A program made the translations under genes and the position numbers. Under the pieces are notes generated by a model. The model was not told where the DNA came from. It made no database searches and was given only the letters and a program-made list of their open reading frames with translations. Below are positions 41,806-49,869 of a stretch of 64,000 nt of DNA, piece after piece. The stretch comes from Olsenella sp. An290 (GTDB taxonomy: Bacteria > Actinomycetota > Coriobacteriia > Coriobacteriales > Atopobiaceae): contig NZ_NFIU01000003.1 in NCBI RefSeq assembly GCF_002159535.1, positions 62,001 to 126,000 on the forward strand. Reading direction: 5' to 3'. Numbering within the stretch: the stretch's first letter is position 1; every line of letters begins with the position of its first letter.

Positions 41806-42882
41806 ATGGGCGCGGGAACGTGCATCGGGTTTGAGAGCGCTCGGGCGCTCTGGCGAAAGATCGGACATGACGTGGCGCGAGACAATCGTGCGGACGACGC
41901 TCCGCCCCTGCTCGTTCGCCTGCTCTTTGACAGTGGGGAGGGCCTGGACATGAGCGCCCTTCCCGCACGGACTCGGGTGTCCGCAGCCCCGGCGAGGGTG
42001 GTCGCGCATGAGGTGTCCGAGCTGCTCGGGCAGCACCCAGAGCTTGGAGGGCGCCTGGACGCCTGCGTCTCGGAGCAGGCCGGCCGGCACGTCGCGACCG
42101 GCGCGACGATGCACCTCACGAGCGGCTCATATCCTCCCGGGTCGTTCTGCCGGATGCCGGACGGAACGTTGCTCGCGTCGCCCGAGCTCACCTTTGTGCA
42201 GCTTGCGCGCACGCTGTCCGACGACGGGCTCCTGGCGTACGGCTATGAGCTCTGCGGCTACTACGCGCGTGGCGCGGAGGGGTTCTGCAGCTGCCCGAAG
42301 CTCACGTCGACGGGACGGATGGGGCGCTACCTCGAACGTCTCGAGCGGCTGCGCGCGGCCCGGGGCCAGGGGATGCCCCCGGGCGTCAAGCGCGTGCGCC
42401 GCGCGCTGGGCCAGGTGCTCGACGGGGCGGCCTCACCGGAGGAGGCGATCGCTTCGATGGTGCTCGCGCTGCCACGAGACCGCGGCGGCTTTGGCCTGCC
42501 GCCCGGTTGCCTCAACCGCGCGGTGCCGCTCTCGAGCGAGGTGGCGCGGATCTTTGGGATCGACTCCTTCGTCTGCGATGCAAGCTGGGCGGGGCGAAGG
42601 GTGGCCTTTGAGTACCAGGGATGGCAGCACAAGATTCGCTCGCGCCAGACCGTAGACCTTCGCAAGGGAAACGTGCTCGTCGCGGACGGGTGGACGCTCG
42701 TGCAGGCCAATCGGGCGATGCTCTCCAGCCAGGAGCTCATGGAGGAGGTTGCCGTGACGCTTTCCCGTGCGCTGGGGGTTCGGTGGGAGCCGCCTGACGC
42801 GAGCGTTCGGACGCGGCAGCTGCGCTTCAGGAATGGCCTGCTTGCAGAGCTGGGCCCGGGAGAGATCGAGCGCCTGAGCTGA
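41806..42882 (+). CDS. Protein with C-terminal Vsr/DUF559-like endonuclease domain
   Basis: In this 358-residue protein residues about 255-330 resemble the very-short-patch-repair/DUF559 nuclease fold: FVCDASWAGRRVAFEYQGWQ holds an Asp and a Glu in the expected spacing, then HK, DLRKGNVLVADGWTLVQANR. The N-terminal half (CIGFESARALWRKIG, and the YGYELCGYYA segment with a possible CSCPKL site) does not match a family I know, but such proteins are frequent in Coriobacteria and are sometimes compared with AbiEi-type abortive-infection proteins. GGGAGG precedes the chosen ATG; an ATG 11 codons upstream is possible. It stands alone between two clusters of family B repeats, which suggests a mobile single gene. 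Nuclease activity is inferred. Confidence 0.7.
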   Translation: MGAGTCIGFESARALWRKIGHDVARDNRADDAPPLLVRLLFDSGEGLDMSALPARTRVSAAPARVVAHEVSELLGQHPELGGRLDACVSEQAGRHVATGATMHLTSGSYPPGSFCRMPDGTLLASPELTFVQLARTLSDDGLLAYGYELCGYYARGAEGFCSCPKLTSTGRMGRYLERLERLRAARGQGMPPGVKRVRRALGQVLDGAASPEEAIASMVLALPRDRGGFGLPPGCLNRAVPLSSEVARIFGIDSFVCDASWAGRRVAFEYQGWQHKIRSRQTVDLRKGNVLVADGWTLVQANRAMLSSQELMEEVAVTLSRALGVRWEPPDASVRTRQLRFRNGLLAELGPGEIERLS

Positions 42883-43023
42883 GGGAGGTCATGGCGACGG
42901 CACGGCAGGTCGGCCGGGGGCCTTGGATACCAGCGCCCCATCCCGTGCCGCCGGGAAGCTGCAAGGCTGGGTGCCTGGTGGACTCGCGTGTAGGATGATG
43001 AGCGGGCCTGGCTCTCCCTCTTT

Positions 43024-43050
43024 CGAAACTGGGTGGTACGTTTGATATGG
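43024..43050. repeat. Dispersed repeat family B, half copy
   Basis: cgaaactgggtggtacgttt followed by gatatgg matches the family unit. It lies 60 bases from a full hairpin copy. 42883-43023 holds no gene. Confidence 0.6.
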
Positions 43051-43110
43051 TGGTGCGCTTTGGTGATCGTTTTTGCTCAAACGTGCTCGTTTCGCGCTAA
43101 ATCGAACGAG

Positions 43111-43168
43111 ATTGGGTGGTGTTCTTGATGTCAGCGAGCGTGACGCATCAAGAACACCACCCAGTTTC
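43111..43168. repeat. Dispersed repeat family B, full hairpin copy 2
   Basis: attgggtggtgttcttgatg pairs with catcaagaacaccacccagt with a single mismatch; the 15-base loop is tcagcgagcgtgacg. This is the best-preserved copy of the family. Confidence 0.75.
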
Positions 43169-43272
43169 GACACGGGGTCCGGGAGAGGGCTCGCCTGCGG
43201 GTCGGCACCGCCGCGGGACGAGAAGAACCTCAGGCCGAGAAGAACCTCGGGCCGACGCCGCCCCGTCCCGCG

Positions 43273-44181
43273 CTACTGCACCTCGACGGTGGTCCCGAGG
43301 GTGTTGGCGGGCAGGGTGCGGAGCCAGAAGCTCGGCCGTGCGGCCGTGAGGGCGTCGGCGACGCGGCGCGCGACCTCGTCGCCGTCCGCGATCGCGAGCA
43401 TCGTGGACCCGGAGCCGGAGATCACGAACGCACTGGCGCCCGCCTCGAGCGCGGTCGTGCGGAGCGGCTCGTAGTCGGGAATCAGCTGGGAGCGGTAGGG
43501 CTCGTGGAGCCGGTCGTGGCAGGCGGCGGCGAGCAGCGTGGCGTCCCCGGTCTCGAAGGCGCGCACCACGGCCACGCAGCGGCCCATCTGCCAGACCGCG
43601 GTCTCGCGCGTGACGGTTTCGGGCAGGACGCGCCGGGCGTCGGCGGTCCTGACCTCGTAGGGGGGCGCCACGGCGACAAAGCGCAGGGAGCTCGCCACGT
43701 CCATGCGGGTCGAGGTGGTGACGTCCCCGTCGACGAACGAGCTCACGAGCCCTCCCAGGAGCGCAGGCGCCACGTTGTCCGGGTGCCCCTCGAGCGTCAC
43801 CGCGATCTTGAGGGCGCGCTCGCGGTCGAAGCCCTCCGGAGAGAGCGCCATCGCGGCGCCGATGCCGGCGATCACGCACGCGGAGCTCGACCCCAGGCCG
43901 CCCGAGAGCGGGATGGGGGAGAGGATCGCAATGCGAAGCGGCACCGCCCTCGTGCCGATCTTCTCGCACGCGGCGAGGTAGCTCTGCCAGACGAGGTTGT
44001 CCTCGCCGCGGAAGCGCTCCTCGCAGCCCTCGATCTCGAGCCGGTCGGACGGGCTCAGGAGGAAGGTCGCCGTGAGGTCGAGCGCCACGCCGAGGCAGTC
44101 AAAGCCCACGCCCACGTTGGCGCTCGTCGCCGGCACGCGGACGATGACCGTGCGCCGGTCGAGCCCCTCGACGCCGGTCAC
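43273..44181 (-). CDS. thrB: Homoserine kinase
   Basis: ThrB phosphorylates homoserine in threonine synthesis. The 302-residue GHMP-family kinase has the N-terminal VRVPATSANVGVGFDCLGVA, the ATP-binding PLSGGLGSSSACVIAGIGAA, EGHPDNVAPALLGGL, and the C-terminal SGSGSTMLAIADGDEV. The GTG start overlaps the thrC stop (GTGA on the minus strand), so it is translationally coupled to thrC. It is the last gene of the thrC-thrB unit. Downstream are two direct GACGAGAAGAACCTC-like sequences and the family B repeats. Confidence 0.96.
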   Translation of the reverse strand: MTGVEGLDRRTVIVRVPATSANVGVGFDCLGVALDLTATFLLSPSDRLEIEGCEERFRGEDNLVWQSYLAACEKIGTRAVPLRIAILSPIPLSGGLGSSSACVIAGIGAAMALSPEGFDRERALKIAVTLEGHPDNVAPALLGGLVSSFVDGDVTTSTRMDVASSLRFVAVAPPYEVRTADARRVLPETVTRETAVWQMGRCVAVVRAFETGDATLLAAACHDRLHEPYRSQLIPDYEPLRTTALEAGASAFVISGSGSTMLAIADGDEVARRVADALTAARPSFWLRTLPANTLGTTVEVQ

Positions 44182-45662
44182 AGGAAGACCCTCGCGCACG
44201 CGGACTCCACGAAGGCGCCCATGCGCTCGCGGTCGCACTCGTCGTCGTGAAGGACGGTGCCCGCGCGCAGCTCGGAGAGCTGGCGAGGCGCCGCGGTTCC
44301 CGTGAGGTGCTCGAGGGCGTCCATGCACGCGAAGCCGTTCATCCCGTCGGTCACTGTGCCGAGCGCTGCGAGCACGTCGGAGGAGAACTTGTAGGGGCTC
44401 GCCGTGGAGAGGCAGACGCGCTCGGTCCCGTCGGCGGGGATCGCGTCGAGCACGTGCTTGGCGACCGCCGTGTGCGGGTCTATGAGCACGTCGAGCTCCT
44501 CCCATGTGGAGCGGATCGCGGCGCGCGTGGCCGCGTCGTCGGCGCGCCCGCACGCAAAGGTGGAGCGGATCTCGTCCATCACCGCGTCGGGCACCGTGTA
44601 GACGCCCTTCTCGGCGAGGTCGGCCATGAGGGAGGCCACGAGCTCGCAGTCCCCGTCGGAGGCGTAGTAGAGCAGGCGCTCCAGGTTGGACGAGACGAGA
44701 ATGTCCATGGAGGGCGAGATCGTCTTGTGGAAGTCGCGCCGGCGGTCGTAGATGCCGGTGGTGAGGAAGTCGGTGAGCACGTCGTTGGCGTTGGAGGCCA
44801 CGACGAGGCGGCGCACCGGCAGGCCCATGCGCTTGGCGAAGTAGCCGGCGAGCACGTCGCCGAAGTTGCCCGTGGGCACGCAGAAGGTGACCTCGTCACC
44901 CGGGCGGACGGCGTGGCGGCGCACGAGCTGCGCGTAGGCGTCGAAGTAGTAGGTGACCTGCGGCGCGAGGCGGCCCACGTTGATGGAGTTGGCGCTCGAG
45001 AGCACCACGCCCCGTCCCTCCAGGCGCTCAGCGAGGGCGCGGTCGGCGAAGATGCGCTTGACCTCGCCCTGGCAGTCGTCGAAGGTGCCGCGCACCGCGC
45101 ACACGGCCACGTTGCCGCCGAGCTGCGTCACCATCTGGAGCCGCTGCACGTCGGAGACCTTGCCGGCCGGGTAGAAGACGGTGACACCGCAGCCCTCGAC
45201 TTCCGAGAAGCCGTCGAGCGCGGCCTTGCCCGTGTCGCCGGAGGTGGCGGTGACGATCATGATCTGCCGGCCGTCCCCGGCGCGCGCGACGCTCATGAGC
45301 TGCGGGAGCATCTGGAGCGCCACGTCCTTGAAGGCGCAGGTGGGGCCGTGGTAGAGCTCGAGGAGCCAGTCGGTGCCGAGGGGGGTGACGGGGCACACGG
45401 CCTCGCTGTCCCACTGGGGGCCATAGGCGGCCGCCACGCAGTCGGCGAGCTCGTCGGGGGTGTAGTCGGGCAGCAGCGTCCCGAGCACCATGCGGGCCGT
45501 CTCGTGGAAGCCCTGCCCGCAGACGGCCTCGAGGGGGAGCTTCTTCTCGCCGAGCGCGTCGGAGACGAAAAGCCCGCCGTCGGGCGCGATGCCGGTGAGG
45601 ATAGCTTGCTTGCTTGTTACGGAATTCTCGCCTGAGCGCGTGCTGTGGTAGAACGGGTTCAC
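44178..45662 (-). CDS. thrC: Threonine synthase
   Basis: This PLP enzyme converts phosphohomoserine to threonine. The 494-residue protein is of the longer fungal/enterobacterial subgroup, starting NPFYHSTRSGEN and carrying the PLP-lysine motif HGPTCAFKDVALQMLPQL, TATSGDTGKAALDGF, FYPAGKVSDVQRLQMVTQ, SANSINVGRLAPQ and CVPTGNFGDVLAGYFAKRMG. The GTG start is strongly supported by CGCAAGGAG on the minus strand. It is divergent from hom, with a TATGAT -10-like box between. Threonine made here feeds ilvA for isoleucine. Confidence 0.96.
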   Translation of the reverse strand: MNPFYHSTRSGENSVTSKQAILTGIAPDGGLFVSDALGEKKLPLEAVCGQGFHETARMVLGTLLPDYTPDELADCVAAAYGPQWDSEAVCPVTPLGTDWLLELYHGPTCAFKDVALQMLPQLMSVARAGDGRQIMIVTATSGDTGKAALDGFSEVEGCGVTVFYPAGKVSDVQRLQMVTQLGGNVAVCAVRGTFDDCQGEVKRIFADRALAERLEGRGVVLSSANSINVGRLAPQVTYYFDAYAQLVRRHAVRPGDEVTFCVPTGNFGDVLAGYFAKRMGLPVRRLVVASNANDVLTDFLTTGIYDRRRDFHKTISPSMDILVSSNLERLLYYASDGDCELVASLMADLAEKGVYTVPDAVMDEIRSTFACGRADDAATRAAIRSTWEELDVLIDPHTAVAKHVLDAIPADGTERVCLSTASPYKFSSDVLAALGTVTDGMNGFACMDALEHLTGTAAPRQLSELRAGTVLHDDECDRERMGAFVESACARVFL

Positions 45663-45764
45663 TGTGGCTCCTTGCGTCGAGGTACCCGTGCTTGCTGCAA
45701 GTATCATAGCCGCAGGGCGCGCCCGCGCCGCACGCCCGATACACATTCGAAAGATTGGACCCCC

Positions 45765-46889
45765 ATGAAGATCGCCCTTCTCGGCTTTGGCACGGTGGGA
45801 CGCGGCGTTGACCAGATCATCGCCGAGCGCGTGCCCGGCGTCGAGGTCGCGCGCATCCTCGAGCTCCCGGACCGCCTCACCGACCCCCGTATGACGGCCA
45901 GCTACGACGAGATCGTCTCCGACCCCTCGATCGAGCTCGTGGTGGAGTGCATGGGCGGCGTCGAGCCCGCGCACACCTTCATCATGTCAGCCCTTGCCGC
46001 GGGCAAGCACGTGGTCACATCCAACAAAGCCGTGGTCGCGGCCCACTTCGGCGAGTTCGCGGCCGCCTCGGAGGCCTCCGGCGCCTCGCTCTACCTCGAG
46101 GCCGCGGTCGGCGGCGGCATCCCCTGGATCGCCTCGCTCGAGAAGGCCCGGCGCGTCGACGAGGTCACGTCCTTCTCGGGCATCATGAACGGGACCACCA
46201 ACTACATCGTGGACGCCATGCGCCGCGAGGGGGCCGAGTTCGCCGACGTGCTCGCCGAGGCCCAGCGCCTTGGCTACGCCGAGCGCGACCCCTCCGCCGA
46301 CATCGACGGCATTGACGTGGCCAACAAGACCATCATCTCGGCCTCCGTGGCCTTTGACGTCGCGTGCGAGAAGAACCTCCCGGTGACGGGCATCCGAGCC
46401 CTCACCAAGGCGGACCTCGACCTCTTTGCCGAGCGCGGCCGCACCGTGAAGCTCCTCGGCCGCGGCGTCTGCCGAGACGGGCGCTACGCCGCCGCCGTCG
46501 AGCCCGTGGCCGTGCCCGTTGACTCGCTCGATGCCAACGTGCCCGGCAACTTCAACCTCGTCACGCTCGACGCCACGACGGTCGGCGAGCTCAAGTTCTA
46601 CGGCCAGGGCGCCGGCAGCCTCCCCACGGGCAACGCGATCGTCCAGGACGTGCTCGACTGCGCCTCGGGCGCGCGCCGGCCCGTCTACGACTTCTCGCGC
46701 GGGCTCGTCTGGGACCCGGAGCTCCTGCGGGCAGACTACGTGTTCCGCACCGCCGCCGAGCTCCCCGGCGCGGAGCCCTTCGCCCCGGGCGCCGTGGTGG
46801 TGCGCGACCTCACGGCCGTGGCCGCACGGGCCCTGCTCGACGAGGCGGCGGCCGTCGACCCCGGCACCTTCATGGCGGCCCTCTCCTGA
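45765..46889 (+). CDS. hom: Homoserine dehydrogenase, short form without ACT domain
   Basis: Hom reduces aspartate semialdehyde to homoserine. The 374-residue enzyme has the NAD(P) motif IALLGFGTVGRGV, the TSNKAVVA loop, EAAVGGGIPWIASL, FSGIMNGTTNYIVDAM, and the catalytic region AQRLGYAERDPSADIDGIDV. It stops about 60 residues earlier than the usual Gram-positive enzyme of about 430 residues, and no ACT-domain signature is seen at the end, so threonine feedback through an ACT domain is not expected. The remaining C-terminal part (PVYDFSRGLVWDPELLRADY) retains the family fold. A weak ribosome site precedes ATG. Confidence 0.94.
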   Translation: MKIALLGFGTVGRGVDQIIAERVPGVEVARILELPDRLTDPRMTASYDEIVSDPSIELVVECMGGVEPAHTFIMSALAAGKHVVTSNKAVVAAHFGEFAAASEASGASLYLEAAVGGGIPWIASLEKARRVDEVTSFSGIMNGTTNYIVDAMRREGAEFADVLAEAQRLGYAERDPSADIDGIDVANKTIISASVAFDVACEKNLPVTGIRALTKADLDLFAERGRTVKLLGRGVCRDGRYAAAVEPVAVPVDSLDANVPGNFNLVTLDATTVGELKFYGQGAGSLPTGNAIVQDVLDCASGARRPVYDFSRGLVWDPELLRADYVFRTAAELPGAEPFAPGAVVVRDLTAVAARALLDEAAAVDPGTFMAALS

Positions 46890-46905
46890 CGGAGGGGACG
46901 GGGCA

Positions 46906-46937
46906 CTTTGTCACGAAGCCCGCCCGTCGTGACAAAG
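46906..46937. repeat. Hairpin between hom and lysC, diverged family A-like
   Basis: An 11-bp perfect stem, ctttgtcacga pairing with tcgtgacaaag, is preceded by ggaggggacggggca, which resembles the GGGGACAGGCA start of family A. No T-run follows. 46938-47082 holds no gene. Confidence 0.55.
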
Positions 46938-47082
46938 GCGAAGTGATCGACCTCACGAGGGGCGGCGCGCGGTCCGGGCGGCCCGGGACCGCGAGGCGAC
47001 GACGTCCCGGCCCGGTGCCGGGCGCCCGCCGCCCGCAGCAGCAACCACGTTCCGGGCCCGACCCGGGGAAGGCAGGAGACGC

Positions 47083-48414
47083 ATGATCAAGATCGCCAAG
47101 TTCGGCGGGTCCTCGGTGGCCTCCGCCGAGCAGTTCCGCAAGGTGAAGGCCATCGTGGAGTCGGACCCCGACCGCCGTTTCGTGGTGGTCTCGGCCGCCG
47201 GCAAGCGCTTCGACGGCGACAACAAGATCACCGACCTGCTGCTCCTTGTGAACGCGCACATCCAGTATCACGTGGACTGCACCGCCCTTCTCGCCGACAT
47301 CGAGCAGCGCTTCGTCGACATCGCCGAGGAGCTCGGCCTTTCGTGGCCCGTGCGCGAGCGCTTCGCGACCTTCGCCAGGAACATCAAGAAGCACTCTCCC
47401 GAGTACATCGTCGCGCGGGGCGAGTGGTTCACGGCGCACCTCATGGCCGAGTACCTGGGGCTGCCCTTCGTCGACGCGGCCGACGTCGTGGTCTTCCACC
47501 ATGACGGCAACGTGGACATGGAGCGCACCGCGGCGCGTCTCAAGGACGTCATGGTGCGCAAGGGCTGCTTCGTGCTGCCGGGCTTCTACGGCGCCACGGT
47601 GGACGGCCAGATCAAGCTCTTCCAGCGCGGCGGCGGCGACATCACGGGCGCCATCCTGGCCCGCTGCATCGACGCCGGCCTCTACGAGAACTGGACCGAC
47701 GTCTCGGGCTTCCTCTCGGCCGACCCGCGCATCGTGGAGAACCCGCGCTCCATCCGCCGCATCACCTTCGACGAGATGCGCGAGCTCTCCTACATGGGCG
47801 CCTCGGTCCTGCAGGAGGAGGCCATCTTCCCCGTTCGCGAGGTCAACATCCCCATCCAGATCAAGAACACCAACCGTCCCGAGGACGTGGGCACGATCAT
47901 CCGCGAGAAGGCGCGCCTCGGCGAGGACGAGCACCTCATCACCGGCATCGCCGGCAAGCGCGACTTCATCTCCATCCACATCAAGAAGGCCCACATGTCC
48001 GGCGAGGTCGGCTTTGTGCGCCGCGCGCTCTCGATCTTCGAGCGCTACGGGGTCTCCGTGGAGCACATCCCCACGGGCGTCGACTCCTTCTCCGTGGTGG
48101 TCAACGGCGCGGACGTCCGCGACTCCATCTACTCGATTGTCGCCGACATCCGCCGCGAGCTGGAGCCCGACGACATCTCGATGGTCGACAAGCTCGCGCT
48201 GCTGTCCGTGGTGGGCCGCAACATGTCCAAGCGAAGCGGCACCTCCGGCAAGATCTTCGGCGCGCTCGGCGAGGCCGGCATCAACATCCGCATGATCACG
48301 CAGAGCTCCCAGGAGATCTCGATCATTATGGGCGTGAACAACGAGGACTTCGACCACGCCGTTCAGGTTATCTACGACCGCTTCGTCCGCGACGAGATGG
48401 TCACCACAAGCTAA
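47083..48414 (+). CDS. lysC: Aspartate kinase
   Basis: LysC phosphorylates aspartate, the first step to lysine, threonine and methionine. The 443-residue monofunctional kinase shows KFGGSSVASAEQFRKVK, VSAAGKR, the GRGGGD-equivalent FQRGGGDITGAILA, and two ACT domains at the C-terminus (SGEVGFVRRALSIFERYGVS and SGKIFGALGEAGINIRMITQ) that bind end-product effectors. The GGEWF-type AREGEWFTAHLMAEYLG segment places it with the class of aspartate kinases common in Gram-positive anaerobes. It lies between hom and asd, each separated by repeat-bearing gaps, so they may be separate transcripts. Confidence 0.95.
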   Translation: MIKIAKFGGSSVASAEQFRKVKAIVESDPDRRFVVVSAAGKRFDGDNKITDLLLLVNAHIQYHVDCTALLADIEQRFVDIAEELGLSWPVRERFATFARNIKKHSPEYIVARGEWFTAHLMAEYLGLPFVDAADVVVFHHDGNVDMERTAARLKDVMVRKGCFVLPGFYGATVDGQIKLFQRGGGDITGAILARCIDAGLYENWTDVSGFLSADPRIVENPRSIRRITFDEMRELSYMGASVLQEEAIFPVREVNIPIQIKNTNRPEDVGTIIREKARLGEDEHLITGIAGKRDFISIHIKKAHMSGEVGFVRRALSIFERYGVSVEHIPTGVDSFSVVVNGADVRDSIYSIVADIRRELEPDDISMVDKLALLSVVGRNMSKRSGTSGKIFGALGEAGINIRMITQSSQEISIIMGVNNEDFDHAVQVIYDRFVRDEMVTTS

Positions 48415-48423
48415 CGTGCAAGG

Positions 48424-48496
48424 GGGGCGTGCAAAGGGGACAGTCACTTTTGCACGCGCATACCGTGCAAAAGTGACTGTCCCCTTTGCACGCCCC
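48424..48496. repeat. Dispersed repeat family A, perfect palindrome (REPIN-like) copy 1
   Basis: Two 33-base arms (48424-48456 and 48464-48496) are exact reverse complements around a 7-base loop; each arm contains caaaggggacagtcactttt. A further partial cccctttgcacgcccc follows to 48516. Confidence 0.9.
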
Positions 48497-48545
48497 GCAG
48501 CCCCTTTGCACGCCCCCTACGCCCACCCAGCAGAAAGGAACCGCA

Positions 48546-49562
48546 ATGAGCGAGAAGAACGTAGCCATCCTCGGCGCCACCGGCGTGGTGGGCCAGCAGA
48601 TGCTCCAGTGCCTCGAGGAGCGCGACTTCCCGGTTTCGCGCCTCGTGCCGCTTGCGAGCGCGCGCTCGGTCTCCGCCGGCCGCACCGTGAGCTTCCGCGG
48701 CGAGGACGTCCCCGTGCGGCTGGCCGAGCCCGACGCCTTCGAGGGCGTTGACATCGTGCTCGGCGCGGCCGACGACGCCACGGCCCGCGCGCTTCTCCCG
48801 GAGGCCGTGCGCCGCGGCGCCGTGTGCGTTGACAACTCCCATGCCTTTCGCATGGACCCCGACGTGCCGCTCGTCGTGCCGGAGATCAACGCCGCTGACA
48901 TCGCCGGCCACCACGGCATCATCGCCAACCCCAACTGCGCCACGATCATCGGTCTGGTGCCGGTGTGGCCGCTCCACCAGGCGGCGGGCCTCACGCGTCT
49001 GGTGGTGTCCACCTACCAGGCCGCCTCGGGCGCCGGCAAGCCGGGCCTCGACGAGCTCGTGCGCGAGATCGGGTGCGTGGCGGCGGGCGAGTCGGTGGGG
49101 GAGACGGCGCCCTTCCAGTACCAGCTCGCCGAGAACCTCATTCCGCAGATCGGCGGCTTCAAGGACGAGGGCTACACTTCCGAGGAGCTCAAGATGCTCA
49201 ACGAGGGCCGCAAGATCATGCACCTGCCCGAGCTCCGCGTGAACTGCACGTGCGTCCGCGTGCCGGTGGTGCGCTCTCACTCCGAGTCCATCACGGCCGA
49301 GTTCGAGCGGCCGATCTCCGTGGAGGAGGCGCGCGCGCTGCTTGAGGCCGCGCCGGGCGTGCGCGTGGTGGACGAGCCGGCGGAGAGCCGCTATCCGATG
49401 CCGCTCGAGACGTCCGACCAGGACCTCATCTGGGTCGGCCGCCTGCGCCGCGACCTCTCCGCGCCGGAGGGCGTCTCTGCGCTCACGTTCTGGTGCTGCG
49501 GCGACCAGATTCGCAAGGGCGCGGCGACCAACGCCGTACAGATCGCGGAGTATCTGGTGTAG
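48546..49562 (+). CDS. asd: Aspartate-semialdehyde dehydrogenase
   Basis: Asd reduces aspartyl phosphate to aspartate semialdehyde, the branch point to lysine and homoserine. The 338-residue protein has the NADP motif VAILGATGVVGQQML, the catalytic cysteine in NPNCATIIGL, the substrate-binding SGAGKPGLDEL region and the catalytic histidine in VPVVRSHSESI. GAAAGGAACCGCA precedes the ATG. With lysC, hom, thrB and thrC this gives the complete route from aspartate to threonine within 6.3 kb. Confidence 0.96.
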   Translation: MSEKNVAILGATGVVGQQMLQCLEERDFPVSRLVPLASARSVSAGRTVSFRGEDVPVRLAEPDAFEGVDIVLGAADDATARALLPEAVRRGAVCVDNSHAFRMDPDVPLVVPEINAADIAGHHGIIANPNCATIIGLVPVWPLHQAAGLTRLVVSTYQAASGAGKPGLDELVREIGCVAAGESVGETAPFQYQLAENLIPQIGGFKDEGYTSEELKMLNEGRKIMHLPELRVNCTCVRVPVVRSHSESITAEFERPISVEEARALLEAAPGVRVVDEPAESRYPMPLETSDQDLIWVGRLRRDLSAPEGVSALTFWCCGDQIRKGAATNAVQIAEYLV

Positions 49563-49630
49563 GGGCCTTCCCGCGCCGGTGCCGCACGGTCAGCGTCCGG
49601 GCTCCGCGCGCGATTCCGTGCCGCTTTCCG

Positions 49631-49795
49631 GCATGCGTAACGAGCGTTTTGCAGCAATCCCGAGCTACGCATTCCCCTCTGGATGCGTAGCTCGGGATTT
49701 GGGGTAAATTTGCACGGTTTTTCGAGAATGCGCATGCGAAAGTTTCATCTTTTGCACGCGTAACCCGCGGTTTCGGAAATCCGAGCTTACGCGTT
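49631..49795. repeat. Dispersed repeat family C cluster
   Basis: A 17-bp perfect palindrome (aatcccgagctacgcat, 49656-49672, with atgcgtagctcgggatt, 49683-49699) is flanked by related half units: gcatgcgtaacgagcg at 49631 and a looser acgcgtaa/ttacgcgt pair at 49756-49794 containing CCGAGCTTACGCG. The stretch is AT-richer than its flanks. It lies between asd and the M42 peptidase; no gene is present in 49563-49869. Confidence 0.75.
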
Positions 49796-49869
49796 CTTCG
49801 CGAAGACGTCCAGGCTCTGCCAAGCCCCGCTAAAGCCCACATGAGGCGAGCGCGGCACCCCCGGAGCCG

